Part shown: piece after piece, positions 26,699 to 38,745 of the stretch | Numbering within the stretch: the first letter of the stretch is position 1 | Layout of the letters: each line of letters opens with the position of its first letter | Assembly: GCA_019914995.1 (NCBI GenBank) | Contig: CM034128.1 | Location: 9,207,501 to 9,271,500, forward strand | DNA: 64,000 nucleotides | Direction: 5' to 3' | Origin: Acanthochlamys bracteata | Lineage: Eukaryota > Streptophyta > Magnoliopsida > Pandanales > Velloziaceae | Made by a program: the position numbers and the translations under genes | The notes under the pieces: model-generated | The model's input: only the letters and a program-made list of their open reading frames with translations | The model's database searches: none | What the model was told of the DNA's origin: nothing

Positions 26699-27368
26699 AT
26701 TGCTGGACGCCGGTGGTAGATCGCCGGAGACTAACACAGAGAGAGGCAACGAGGGATTGATATTTTAATTAAATCTAATTATTAATTGTTGTTTGCTTGT
26801 GCCGTTGTTAAAACTTCGAACATAAATACGGAATTTATTTGGCGAAGGTGTGGGTTGTCCCGCGAGTCAGAATAGTTGTTAAGGCCAACCGAATAGAAAA
26901 TTGTTGTTGGAAGACCGGGAGTAGTATCTATTTGTCGGTTAGCAAATATGTAGATTAGTTAGAGTTTGCCTCGGGAGCAATGGATTGGTGTGGACTTCTC
27001 TTTCAGTGTGAAATCGTGGGAGGTCGCGGATTCAGTAATAAGAGTATATATAACCCATATCCTGGCATTTAGGTTTGGTTTCCATCGAGCGATTTCGCTC
27101 GACTCTCTCGCTCTTCAGTTTTTGTCTCTCTCTCTCTCTCTCCCTAAATCGAACTCGAAATTGAACGTTTTAAAGCAAAATAACTATTTGTCTTAAATTT
27201 AACTGAATCAAAGTTTATTTTCCGGCAACGAATTTAGTTCTTTTTCGTTCGATTTTGATTCCAAAAACCCTAGTTTTGGAATCGAAGTTTCTCTTTGAAG
27301 CTTTGGAGATTTATTTGATTTAGTATATTTAGGGAAGATTGAGGGAAGCCCTAGTGGTTGTAGCAGAG
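26699..27368 (+). promoter_or_regulatory. Promoter and 5' leader of RPB1, shared flank with the FREE1 relic
   Basis: The two genes diverge from this stretch of roughly 670 bases. On the RPB1 side there is a (TC)n tract at about 27125-27142 and a telo-box-like AAAAACCCTAG at about 27264, an element common near the transcription starts of plant translation and housekeeping genes. Transcription start positions cannot be read directly. Confidence 0.5.
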
Positions 27369-30300
27369 ATGGATACGAGGTTTGCGTACTCGCCAGCTGA
27401 GGTGGCCAAGGTTCGATGTGTGCAGTTTGGTATTCTGAGCCCGGACGAGATCCGGCAGATGTCAGTAGTAGAGATTCAGCATGCGGAAACGATGGAACGG
27501 GGAAAGCCGAAGGTCGGCGGGCTCAGCGATCTCCGGCTAGGTACCATCGACAGAAAGCTCAAGTGTGAGACCTGTATGGCTGGCATGGCAGAGTGCCCTG
27601 GCCACTTTGGTCACCTTGAGCTAGCCAAGCCCATGTTCCATATTGGTTTTATGAAGACTGTCCTCTCCATCATGCGCTGTGTTTGCTTCAATTGCTCTAA
27701 GATACTTGCCGATGAGGTATGAATTAGTAAATTGGATTATCTAAGATCCTTGATTGACTTAAGAACGTGTTTGGATTGAAGGGGGACTTAAATAGCAGTA
27801 GACTGCTTTCTAGCAGTGCAACAAATAGATGAGTAATTAGTATATCTGATCGAATTGGCTTGCCCATTTTGTATGGTAATTCTTGGTTGCATAGATGCTT
27901 TAAATAAACTTGATCAATGAGAAAGAAGGATTCAGGGAAGTTCTTTCACTGTTGTTAGGGGGCCAGATGACAATGCATTAGTTGTCATGAAATTCATCAT
28001 CTTTTTGGGAGCTTGATAAGAACTTTTCTGAAAGTTAATTACATGAATGCTTTGCACTTCTTTGGCTTCCAGGATGATACCAGATTTAAGATGGCTTTGA
28101 GAATTAGAAACCCAAAGAACAGGTTGAGGAGAATATATGATGCCTGTAAAAGCAAGAAGAAATGCTCAGGAGGTGATGACATTGATGTAGACGGTCAACA
28201 AGACGCAGATGGACCTATAAAGAAGAGTCAGGGTGGTTGTGGTGCTCAGCAGCCTAACATTACAATTGATGGCATGAAAATGGTTGCTGAATACAAAGCC
28301 GTAAAGAAGAAGAATGATGACCAAGATCAGCTTCCTGAGCCTGTTGAAAGGAAACAAGTTCTTTCTGCAGAAAGGGTACTTTACAAACTTTTATCACATT
28401 TTCTTGCTAGCTTCATGAGTTCTATTGTCTAGGTGATTACTTTTTACTATAAAATATCCTTTTTGTAAGCGAATTTGTTACTGATATAAATGTTTGAATT
28501 TGGTCCAGGTTCTTAGTGTTCTGAAAAGGATAAGCGATGAAGACTGTATATTGTTAGGTCTAAACCCAAAGTATGCCCGTCCAGATTGGATGATACTGCA
28601 AGTTCTTCCAATTCCTCCACCTCCTGTGAGGCCTTCTGTGATGATGGACACATCATCGAGAAGTGAGGTGGGTTTGAGCAGCTTTGCATGTTTTATGTAC
28701 TTTTTGTGCATCTAGTTGTTGTCAGGATGTTTATTGGAATCTTCTGAAGTATGTGCAATGCAGCATGAAATAGTTCTAATTTCTTCATAGAGGTATTCAT
28801 AATAGATTCTGTTTTGGATCTCTTTCATTGCATAGCTTTATTGATCATTGCAGCCTTGTATTCTTCTTTCTCGTGTCCTCTACTCTTGTTTTCTTACCAG
28901 GTTGAATTTTGGACAGGATGATTTGACACATCAATTAGCAATGGTTATAAGACATAACGAGAATTTGAGACGTCAAGAAAGGAATGGAGCTCCTGCACAT
29001 ATCATCACAGAGTTTGCCCAATTATTACAGTTTCACGTTGCAACATACTTTGACAATGAGCTTCCAGGCCAGCCAAGGGTATCATTGAGTTTTATTAAAA
29101 GTTTGTTACTGAAGATTGCGGAAATTTTATGGAATAGTGCATTTCTATGTGCAGGCTACTCAACGATCTGGACGGCCGATTAAATCTATATGCAGCAGAC
29201 TCAAGGCAAAAGAAGGCCGAATCAGAGGGAATTTGATGGGAAAGCGTGTTGACTTTTCTGCCCGAACTGTCATTACACCGGATCCAACTATAAATATTGA
29301 TGAGTTGGGGGTTCCTTGGAGTATTGCTTTAAATTTGACATATCCAGAGACTGTTACACCTTATAACATTGAAAGGTGTGGTTCATACATACTGTGTTCT
29401 GTTTTCGACTCTTTGTCTTGTTACATCTTCAATCTCATTACCCTATTATAATTATTTTGTGTTTGCCAGACTTAAAGAACTTGTAGAATATGGGCCGCAT
29501 CCACCACCTGGTAAGACTGGGGCAAAGTACATCATTAGGGAAGATGGTCAGAGACTGGATCTTCGCTACTTGAAAAAAAGTAGCGATCAACACCTGGAGA
29601 TTGGTTATAAGGTAAGCGTCCTTAACAATTTGGAATCATTTGTTATTCATTGTAGACTAATTTCTTAGTTATTGTTTCTTTTGGCAGGTTGAGCGACATT
29701 TGCAAGATGGGGATTTTGTTCTTTTTAATCGGCAACCCAGCCTTCACAAGATGTCCATCATGGGCCACAGAATTCGAATCATGCCTTACTCAACTTTTCG
29801 ATTGAATTTGTCCGTCACTTCTCCATACAATGCTGATTTTGACGGAGATGAAATGAACATGCATGTTCCTCAGTCATTTGAAACCAGAGCAGAAGTTCTG
29901 GAGTTGATGATGGTACCTAAGTGTATTGTTTCGCCACAATCAAATAGACCTGTTATGGGTATTGTCCAGGATACTCTCTTGGGATGCCGGAAAATAACCA
30001 AAAGAGATACTTTTATTGAAAAGGTATTACTGTGTAGCTGAAACCAGTCAAATTGAAAACAGAGTTTAAAATTGGGTCATTGTGAATCATCACTCAAGCA
30101 TGTTCCTCTTCAAGATTAATTAATTATAATAGGTCCTAACTTTATTATTCTCATTCAGGATGTCTTTATGAATATCTTGATGTGGTGGGAAGATTTTGAG
30201 GGGAAAATTCCTGCTCCAGCCATTCTGAAGCCTAGACCTCTGTGGACGGGAAAGCAAGTATTTAATCTTATCATTCCTAAACAGATTAACCTTACAAGAA

Positions 30301-33300
30301 CTTCAGCATGGCATTCAGATCCTGAGGGGGCACCAATCTCCCCTGGAGACACAGAAGTTCGAATAGAAAGGGGAGAACTTCTATCAGGAACTTTGTGCAA
30401 AAAGACCCTCGGGACATCTACTGGCAGTCTTATCCATATTATCTGGTACTTGAAGAGTTGCCAACGTATTTATTTGTTATTATTCAAGTTCCTTACTGGT
30501 TAATATCAGAATACTGATCTCCTTATTATTTTTCTCAGGGAAGAAGTTGGTCCAGATGCAGCTCGCAAGTTTCTGGGGCATACACAATGGCTTGTCAACT
30601 ATTGGCTCTTACAGAATGGCTTCAGTATTGGAATTGGCGACACTATAGCTGACGCCGCAACCATGGAAAAGATTAATGAAACTATTTCAAAAGCTAAAAG
30701 TGATGTGAAAGACCTTATTAAACAGGCTCAGGACAAATTGTTAGAGCCGGAACCTGGGCGAACTATGATGGAGTCTTTTGAAAACCGAGTCAACCAGGTG
30801 CTTTTAGTTTTCTGTTTTTTCCTTTCCGTATTGTTGGTATGCCCAGTCAAGTTTTGACCTGGTTCTTCTTTTCAGGTTTTGAACAAGGCTCGTGACGATG
30901 CTGGTAGTAGTGCTCAGAAGAGTTTGTCTGAAAGTAACAATCTTAAGGCTATGGTCACTGCTGGATCAAAAGGAAGTTTTATCAACATCTCTCAGATGAC
31001 TGCTTGTGTGGGTCAGCAGAATGTTGAAGGCAAACGTATCCCATTTGGATTTATTGGCCGAACTCTACCCCATTTCACAAAAGATGATTATGGGCCTGAA
31101 AGTCGTGGCTTTGTGGAGAACTCTTACCTTCGTGGCTTAACCCCTCAAGAATTTTTCTTTCATGCAATGGGTGGTAGAGAAGGTCTGATTGATACGGCAG
31201 TGAAGACTTCTGAAACGGGATATATACAAAGGCGCCTTGTTAAGGCCATGGAGGACATAATGGTCAAATATGATGGTACAGTGAGAAACTCGTTGGGTGA
31301 TGTTATTCAGTTTCTATATGGAGAGGATGGCATGGATGCTGTCTGGATTGAGTATCAGCAGTTAGATTCTGTGAAGATGAAAAAGTCAGTATTTGACAAG
31401 GTTTATAGATATGAAATTGATGATGAGAGCTGGAACCCCAGCTACATGCTTCCAGAACACGTGGAAGACTTGAAAACCATCCGTGAGTTCAGGAATGTGT
31501 TTGATGCTGAGGTTCAGAAACTGGAAGCAGATCGTTATCAGTTATGCACAGAGATTGCAACAACTGGTGACAAGTCGGCATATTTGCCTGTGAATCTCAA
31601 GAGGCTTATATGGAATGCACAGAAGACATTTAAAGTTGATTTGAGAAGGCCGTCTGATATGCATCCTATGGAAATTGTGGAAGCCATCGATAAACTCCAA
31701 GAACGGCTGAAAGTTGTCCCTGGTGATGATTTCTTGAGTATGGAGGCTCAGAAAAATGCCACTCTTTTTTTTAATATCTTGCTTCGCAGCACATTTGCTA
31801 GTAAGCGTGTGCTGAAAGAATATAGACTAACTCGTGAAGCTTTTGAGTGGGTTGTTGGTGAAATCGAGTCCCGGTTTTTGCAGTCACTGGTAGCACCTGG
31901 TGAAATGATTGGTTGTGTGGCTGCTCAATCTATTGGAGAGCCTGCTACTCAGATGACCCTAAATACTTTCCACTATGCTGGTGTCAGTGCCAAGAATGTT
32001 ACCCTTGGAGTTCCTAGGTTGAGAGAGATTATAAATGTAGCAAAGAAGATCAAAACTCCTTCTCTTTCTGTTCACCTGAGACCGCATATCAATACCAAGG
32101 AACTTGCGAAGAATGTTCAATGTGCTCTTGAATATACTACTTTGCGCAGTGTGACACATGCAACTGAGATATGGTATGACCCAGATCCCATGAGCACTAT
32201 AATCGAAGAGGATGTAGAGTTTGTGCAGTCATACTATGAGATGCCGGATGAAGATATTGCCCCTGAAAAGATTTCTCCATGGCTGCTCCGTATTGAGTTA
32301 AACAGAGAGATGATGGTTGATAAGAAGTTGAGCATGGCTGACATAGCAGAGAAGATTAATATTGAATTCGGAAGTGATTTAACTTGCATCTTTAATGATG
32401 ATAATGCAGAGAAGCTCATTCTTCGAATACGCATCATGAATGATGATGCTCCTAAGGGAGAACTGCAAGATGAATCTGCTGAGGACGATGTCTTTCTTAA
32501 GAAAATTGAGAGCAACATGTTAACAGAAATGGCTCTCCGGGGCATTCCTGATATTAACAAAGTTTTCATCAAGTCAGGGAAGGTACAAAAGTTTGATGAA
32601 AATGAAGGCTTCAAATCAGATCTAGAATGGATGCTCGATACAGAAGGTGTCAATCTCCTGGCAGTTATGTGTCATGAAGATGTTGATGCTACAAGAACCA
32701 CAAGTAACCACCTGATTGAAGTGATTGAAGTTCTTGGAATTGAGGCTGTTCGTCGTGCACTTCTTGATGAGCTACGAGTGGTAATTTCATTTGATGGATC
32801 TTATGTTAACTACAGGCACTTGGCTATTCTTTGTGATACAATGACGTACAGGGGCCACTTAATGGCAATCACTCGACATGGCATAAATCGTAATGATACC
32901 GGCCCATTGATGAGATGCTCGTTTGAGGAAACCGTGGATATTCTCTTGGATGCTGCTGTATATGCTGAATCAGATTATCTTCGAGGGGTTACCGAGAATA
33001 TTATGCTTGGTCAGCTTGCACCTATTGGAACTGGTGATTGTGCTTTGTATCTTAATGATCAGATGTTGCAGCAGGCGATTGAGGTTCATTTTCCTAGTTA
33101 CATGGAGGGCTTAGAATTTGGCATGACTCCTGCCCGTTCACCTATTACTGGGACACCATATCATGAAGGGATGATGTCTCCAAGCTATTTACTGAGCCCA
33201 AATATACGCGCTTCACCAATTACCGATGCTCAGTTCTCTCCTTATGTTGGTGGCATGGCGTTCTCTCCTGGTTTTTCACCAGGATATAGTCCTTCATCTC

Positions 33301-35149
33301 CTGGATACAGTCCGTCATCACCGGGATACAGTCCCACTTCTCCAGGCTACAGTCCCACTTCGCCAGGGTATAGTCCCACATCACCTGGATATAGTCCAAC
33401 ATCACCTACATATAGTCCCAGCTCTCCTGGTTACAGCCCAACCAGTCCTGCGTATTCTCCAACTAGTCCATCTTATTCTCCAACCTCTCCCAGTTACAGT
33501 CCTACTTCCCCTAGTTACAGCCCCACCTCACCTACTTACAGTCCTACCTCTCCGACCTACAGTCCTACCTCCCCGACCTACAGTCCTACTTCACCTACTT
33601 ACAGTCCAACATCTCCTGTTTATAGTCCAACTTCACCTGCATATAGTCCAACTTCACCTGCGTATAGCCCTACCTCACCTTCCTACAGCCCGACGTCGCC
33701 TTCCTACAGCCCAACCTCCCCTTCCTACAGCCCAACCTCTCCATCGTATAGCCCCACTTCACCAGCATATAGCCCCACTTCTCCTGGCTATAGCCCGACA
33801 TCACCGAGCTATAGCCCTACTTCACCATCATACAGCCCTACGTCACCAAGCTACAACCCTTCTGCTAAATACAGTCCATCTATTGCGTATTCACCGAGTA
33901 GTCCAAGGATGTCGCCTGCATCTCCAACATACAGGTAGCTAATGAGTGAAATATTGGATTCAATTTTTAAATGAACTGTATAACATCAATTTCTTAATAA
34001 TGCCACTTTCTCATGTTTCAGCCCTACATCGCCAACATATTCTCCTACTTCGCCTACATATTCAGCTTCAAGCCCTACTTATAGTCCAACCAGGTAAATG
34101 TCCCCTTGATGAATAACTGAATGTTTGGTATGCTGTACTTTATTTTTTGAAGCATGTGTTTTATTTGTAATCATTTGAGGTTTGGAAGTAGCTAGTCTAA
34201 GCTCTGGATATGCTCGTGCTATCTTGTTTTAGATGAATTAGAATGATCTACGTAAAAGAATGTGACACAGAAATATTTTTTTTTTGTAAATAGCGATGTT
34301 ATCTTCTTATGAACAAGGGAAAGGGGAATAACTAATGACTTTTTGTTATTTTTTTTTTTGTATTGTAAAAAGCGATGTTATCTTCATATGAACAACGGAA
34401 AGGGGAATAACTAGTGAAAATTAAGAAAAAGTTATATTTGCTTATTTAATTATTGAATGTGTGTCGTCTGTACTTTATTGTTATGTGTGTTTTCTCTATA
34501 TATTGTTTCCAGTTGTAATGTCTCTTAATGTGAGGATGGATTAGTTCATGTAAAGTTGTTTGAACTGAAGTTTCTGCTGATCATGCTTCCTTGTTCTATG
34601 TGAACTAAGAAAACTTTTGTAAAAGAAATACAGTTTTATTTATATTTTGCTAAAAAAGCTACACAATCTTGATACAAACCATTCTCGAGTATATCATCTT
34701 GAAAAGAAGGGAAAACTGCACGTAAGTTTAAAGTAAGAGGAGAGATAGTGAACCCTTGAATGGTGCTACTCTAATGTTTTTAGGTTTAGAATGTAGATGT
34801 TGCTTAATGTAACCTCTTTGTTATATTTACATTTATTTCAACTTAGTTGACCTTTAGAGGAAGCGGTACTAAACCTAGGTGGTTATATTTCTTCTGCAGT
34901 CCATACAATTCAGGTTCTGGACCAGACTATAGTCCAAGCTCTCCAAATTACAGGTATGTCCAATCCTATAGCAAAAGAAAACAAAGTTAACGTGGTCAGG
35001 ATATGAAGTTACTGACTTCACTTTCCGGTTGTCATATGGACAGTCCTAATGCAGGTTACTCACCAACTGCTCCAGGCTACTCCCCGTCATCAACAAGCCA
35101 ATATACACCACAAACTAGCAACAAAGATGATGATGAGAGCAATTGCTGA
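27369..35149 (+). CDS. NRPB1: RNA polymerase II largest subunit (RPB1)
   Basis: This is the catalytic subunit of nuclear Pol II. Thirteen exons (27369-27716, 28073-28375, 28509-28667, 28917-29078, 29155-29375, 29470-29611, 29688-30023, 30159-30445, 30539-30797, 30876-33934, 34022-34093, 34900-34953, 35044-35149) give 1835 aa, close to the Arabidopsis protein. Visible landmarks are the zinc clamp ([17 protein letters not shown]), [16 protein letters not shown], the metal A site [12 protein letters not shown], the funnel/bridge region [12 protein letters not shown] to [16 protein letters not shown], and the trigger loop [19 protein letters not shown]. The C-terminal domain has 27 consecutive [10 protein letters not shown] heptads followed by degenerate ones and ends in an acidic tail (KDDDESNC). 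An in-frame TTG at 27339 lies upstream; ATG 27369 (MDTRF) matches the family start. Three introns interrupt the CTD, all after AG of a Ser codon. Confidence 0.97.
34270..34416 (+). repeat. Tandem duplication (about 79 bp) in an RPB1 CTD intron
   Basis: AGCGATGTTATCTTC followed by ATGAACAA and GGAAAGGGGAATAACTA occurs at about 34292-34332 and again at about 34371-34412, each preceded by a T-rich tract. The copies differ by a few substitutions. It lies inside intron 11. Confidence 0.85.
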
Positions 35150-35854
35150 TGTCAAGCTTGAAGGTTCAGGGGTTGGTCATATTGAAGGTGGAGAAAGGAA
35201 GGTGCATTAGCACTGTCTGTGAAGTCTGTTCTCAAACATAATGGTGTTTCTAATATGTTGGCGTTGAGTTGATAGTGCAGGACTTGATTTTCAATGGTGA
35301 GCTAAGAGGTGTCGTAATGTAATGCATGTTAAAGTACCCATCTGTATCATATGCTTCAAATTAGAGATTTTTGGGAGGCAACATTCCCATGAGAAAGATA
35401 ACTGGTAAATAACAGGAGTTATTCTCTTTTGTAGAAAAGTTCAAGGCAGTTGAATATGCAAGTTGTTAAGACAATGCTTCATAATGCATGTATTATCTTT
35501 ATTTTTACACTCCCTAAAACAAAAAAAGAAAAAAAGAACTTAATTATTAGAATCTGAAAACTCAAAGTTGGAACCCGCCCAAAGTCTTAAACAAAACCAA
35601 AAACATAAAAAAAGAGTAGCAGAACTTAGTTGACGGCTGTTTGTGAATCTCAAATCAAAACGCTGAACGAATTGAATTGAACAATTCCGCCCCAACCGCG
35701 AATCGGCAACTCGTGGAAAATGCGCCGCGCCCCGCTCCTTGTTTTCGTATTCTGCTCCTTATCACGCTACCATTTAAAATTTTAAATAAATACTTATCTC
35801 CTCTTCCAGTCTTCTGCAGTTCCGTTTCTTTCCCAACTTCTTCTTGGCCAACCC

Positions 35855-35892
<38 letters not shown>

Positions 35893-35975
35893 GAGTTCAA
35901 GTTTCATCAATCTTTTTCTTCTTGTAGTTTCTACATAGTTTTCAAAGCTTGCGATAGCAAAGTTTCTATTCATCA
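35150..35975. other. RPB1 3' UTR and leader of the next gene
   Basis: The first 350 bases are probably RPB1 3' UTR. A (CT)n microsatellite at about 35861-35888 precedes the ATG at 35976 and is probably in that gene's 5' UTR. An Arg/Glu-repeat ORF on the minus strand is only the antisense reading of the CT tract. Confidence 0.5.
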
Positions 35976-36659
35976 ATGGAGAAAACAACAACAACAAAAT
36001 CGAAGGGGAACAAAATCCTCAAATACTTGCGCCGGCCTGCTTCCTTCTCAATCTCTACAGCTCCGATCAGACCCGAAAACAATAACAACAACAACAAGCA
36101 TCGTTTCTCTGGCCCGTTAGCACCGGTAATCCCCCAGGTAGCGCGGCGGCGGACAAAAAGCGGCCGTAGTGGCGGTGGTAGCGGGTTAGATAACGCTCCA
36201 GAACCGACTTCTCCTAAAGTTTCGTGTATCGGACAGATCAAATTGAAGAAAGCACGATCTTGCCGGAGGTCCAGTTCGCCGAGGCAGCGGGCTCCACTGT
36301 CGTCCGGTGTACGGAAAGTTTTCGGAAGAAACAAACCGAAGCAGAGTAAGACAACAGAGAAGGAAGCGGTCGAAAAGGTGAAAGAGAAGTTAGTGAAGGA
36401 GCCGGTGGCGAACGTCGGGTTAGGGCAATTGAGGAAGTTTTCGAGCGGGAGAGATGCGTTGGCTGGTTTCGATTGGACGAAAGTTGAAGGTAGCAGCGAT
36501 GTTGATAGTGAAGATGATGAGAGTTTAGTGTTTCATTCGGCGCCGATATTGATCGGCGGTGGTGGCGGAAGAACTGGCGCGGAGGCACCGGAGTCGAGGA
36601 AGGAGATTAATCTGTGGAAGAGAAGAACTGCTGCTCCGCCGGTGCCACTGCAGCTATAG
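35976..36659 (+). CDS. Syringolide-induced protein 14-1-1-like, function unknown
   Basis: This is a single-exon, 227-aa, basic, low-complexity plant protein. The central motif EPTSPKVSCIGQIKLKKAR (about residues 76-94) is the conserved core of a plant family that includes the soybean syringolide-induced protein 14-1-1. A second conserved block, LGQLRKFSSGRDALAGFDW (about residues 149-167), is followed by an acidic SSDVDSEDDES stretch. No membrane segments or catalytic motifs are seen; basic clusters suggest a possible nuclear location, which is inference. The start is the first ATG after a CT-rich leader and is followed by a Lys-rich N terminus. A large ORF on the opposite strand is its antisense shadow. 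Family assignment is from memory of the motif and is moderately sure. Confidence 0.75.
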   Translation: MEKTTTTKSKGNKILKYLRRPASFSISTAPIRPENNNNNNKHRFSGPLAPVIPQVARRRTKSGRSGGGSGLDNAPEPTSPKVSCIGQIKLKKARSCRRSSSPRQRAPLSSGVRKVFGRNKPKQSKTTEKEAVEKVKEKLVKEPVANVGLGQLRKFSSGRDALAGFDWTKVEGSSDVDSEDDESLVFHSAPILIGGGGGRTGAEAPESRKEINLWKRRTAAPPVPLQL

Positions 36660-37373
36660 TTCGATTCGTTTCTTCGATTCGTTCGGTCATCGATTGTTAG
36701 GAATGGTTCGGTTTGTTTTTTCTCTTCCATTTTTCTTTTTTTTTTGGTTTTTTTTTTCGATCGATGATTGTGTACAAAGATTTGCAACGGGAAAGTTTTT
36801 GGTCTGGGCTAGACGTAATAGACAAATCAAAGTCAGAAACTTGTGGCGCGTGCTTTTTTATGATTTCATTATTTTCAGCATATTAAAAGATAGTTGTTTC
36901 GATTGCATAATAATTTTACTTATTAGCTACGCGAGTGACCGAGTCTAATAATAATGCTTAGGAGTTGGAGTAGGTGCGTGAAGCGGTTGTCGGCAAACTG
37001 AAAACTTCATCATTTGTTTTGATTGAAGTAGTCATTTAGGTTACTTAATTAACTAATGTCGTTGACAAGAATTAATATTATCAAGAAAAAAGTTACAAAT
37101 CCATCAAAGCACAATTAATATTATCAAGATAATTAACTAGCAGTAACTAATTACCTTTCAACATATTAATAACAATGCACATCTAATTCTATGATTCTAT
37201 CACATTACTTTTGGAATTGCTAGCTTTGAAACTTAATCAACACAATTATTAATCACTAATAAAATATCATTTACAATAATAATAATGTTAGCTATCTAAT
37301 TATCTACAAAAACCAAAGAACAATCAATAATGAGAAGAACATATGACTCACTAATATTTGATTATATAGTTAG
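36660..37373. other. Spacer, no gene seen
   Basis: A T-rich 3' UTR follows the 14-1-1-like gene, then AT-rich intergenic DNA. Nothing protein-like is present on either strand. Confidence 0.5.
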
Positions 37374-37643
37374 TTATTCAGGGATGCTCTGCAATGCAGG
37401 ACTCCACCTGCTCCGGCCCTCCGTCAACACTTGATGCTGTCGACGCAACGCATTCAGCAGCTGATCTAAAGCTTCTGCTCTTCTATCTCCATGGAATATT
37501 GCAGTAAGCATTTGCTTCAGTTGTTTCTTTGTCAGAACTATCTTCACTCTCACTACGGCACGACCACCGCCGCCCTGACGACTAACGGCCGTGTCCGACC
37601 ATGATACGGTCTTTCGCTCTTATCTCATCTGCTTGTATTCCAT
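37374..37643 (-). pseudogene. Small conserved-looking plant ORF with early stop codon
   Basis: Read on the minus strand from the ATG at 37643, the frame gives MEYKQMR, then TAA (37622-37620), then 81 open codons to the stop at 37376-37374. The open part begins ERKTVSWSD and contains VVRVKIVLTKKQLKQML, LDQLLNALRRQ and the end WSPALQSIPE. This has the look of a small uncharacterised plant family with an RVKIVVTKKQL helix and a W-PALESIPE tail; I do not know its function. Codon 8 being a stop means the frame is broken unless translation starts elsewhere or an unseen upstream exon exists. No good downstream Met keeps the RVKIV block. Confidence 0.5.
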
Positions 37644-38234
37644 TATTTCTGAGTTTTGAGTTTGTTTGAAACGTTGTTCTTGTTTGAGAATGGAAAGCTA
37701 GTTAGCATGGGGTGGGATTTAAGTAGGGAACATAATGAAGGAGAGCTCATGTTGATTTACTATATATCTTGAAGATAAATGTACCATAAAAGTCCTCAAA
37801 AACATTATTTTATTTTAACTTTTTATTTTTTAGTTGATCTTCTAAAATATTTTAATTTTTAAAAAAACAATTGAAAAAATAGATTAATTATATATGTATC
37901 TTATTATATTTATGTAAAGAAAAGGCAAATTTGTTACTTAAAAAGTTCCAAGATAATTTTTGTTTAAAAAAAATTATTTTAAGCACTTCGAAAGGATTCA
38001 CTGGGATAAAATATTGGCATGGCCAAAATCGACTGTTTTAATAAACAAGTAAAACATGATACTAAAGCTCCACAAAAAACAACAATGAGGAGATTATCAC
38101 CGACAACGAATTGCTAATTTCTCCAGCTTCCTCTTCTGGACCCTTAACAACAACTACCAATTAACTCTTTAGATAGATACAAAGGTCCAGTTATATTCAA
38201 GAACAAAAGAATGTACAGTTGTTTTCATTCAGAA
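37644..38234. other. Spacer, no gene seen
   Basis: AT-rich sequence between the small ORF and the end of the plastocyanin pseudogene. Nothing recognisable is present. Confidence 0.5.
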
Positions 38235-38745
38235 TTACTGGACAGTGACTTTGCCAACCATGCCAGCTCCTTGGTGAGGCGCGCAGTAGAAAGTGTAGGT
38301 ACCCTTCTCGTTGAGGGTAACGCTGAATGTTTCACCTGCAGCATTGAGCAAATCTTCCTCGTTCATGGAGATAGCAGAAACATTTACTCCAGATGGCACC
38401 TCGTCCTCATTGAAGATGACATTGTGGGGGAACCCAGCATTGTTCCTGAACACAATCTTCCTCCAGCAGGGACGGTGAACTCGTTAGGCACGAAAACCAG
38501 ACCAGCATTGCTAGCTCCAAGAAGCACTTCGAATGCGAATGCATTGCCTGCCAGCATTGCGCTTGCAGCTGTGGCAACTGCTGCAGTGCCTACGGTGTCA
38601 TGAAGAGAAGCCTTTATTGCCATGGGTGCTGGGGTGACCCTGGCACCTGTGGGAGATGCTGTGCATACCATTGCAGATCACCAACCTTTAGACCAGTGAA
38701 GGAGGGATTGGTGATGGCGGCAGCAGCGCCAGTCATGCTTGTCAT
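38235..38745 (-). pseudogene. Plastocyanin gene with two frameshifts
   Basis: Plastocyanin carries electrons from cytochrome b6f to photosystem I in the thylakoid lumen. The gene is intronless, as usual. It starts MTSMTGAAAAITNPSFTGLK at 38745, then one base is missing near 38672. The second frame carries the rest of the bipartite transit peptide (APMAIKASLHD, then AASAMLAGNAFA) and the mature start [20 protein letters not shown] second one-base loss near 38465 (VPAGG) moves into a third frame with [29 protein letters not shown] and [20 protein letters not shown], ending at 38235. All four copper ligands (His of FPHN, and Cys, His and Met of [10 protein letters not shown]) are still encoded. 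No single frame gives a working protein. Assembly error is the alternative. Confidence 0.85.

Noticed and set aside
33226..33942. 238-codon plus-strand ORF inside the RPB1 CTD
   Set aside because: It is an out-of-frame reading of the heptad repeats; the Leu/His/Pro repeat pattern comes from the repeat DNA, not from selection on this frame.
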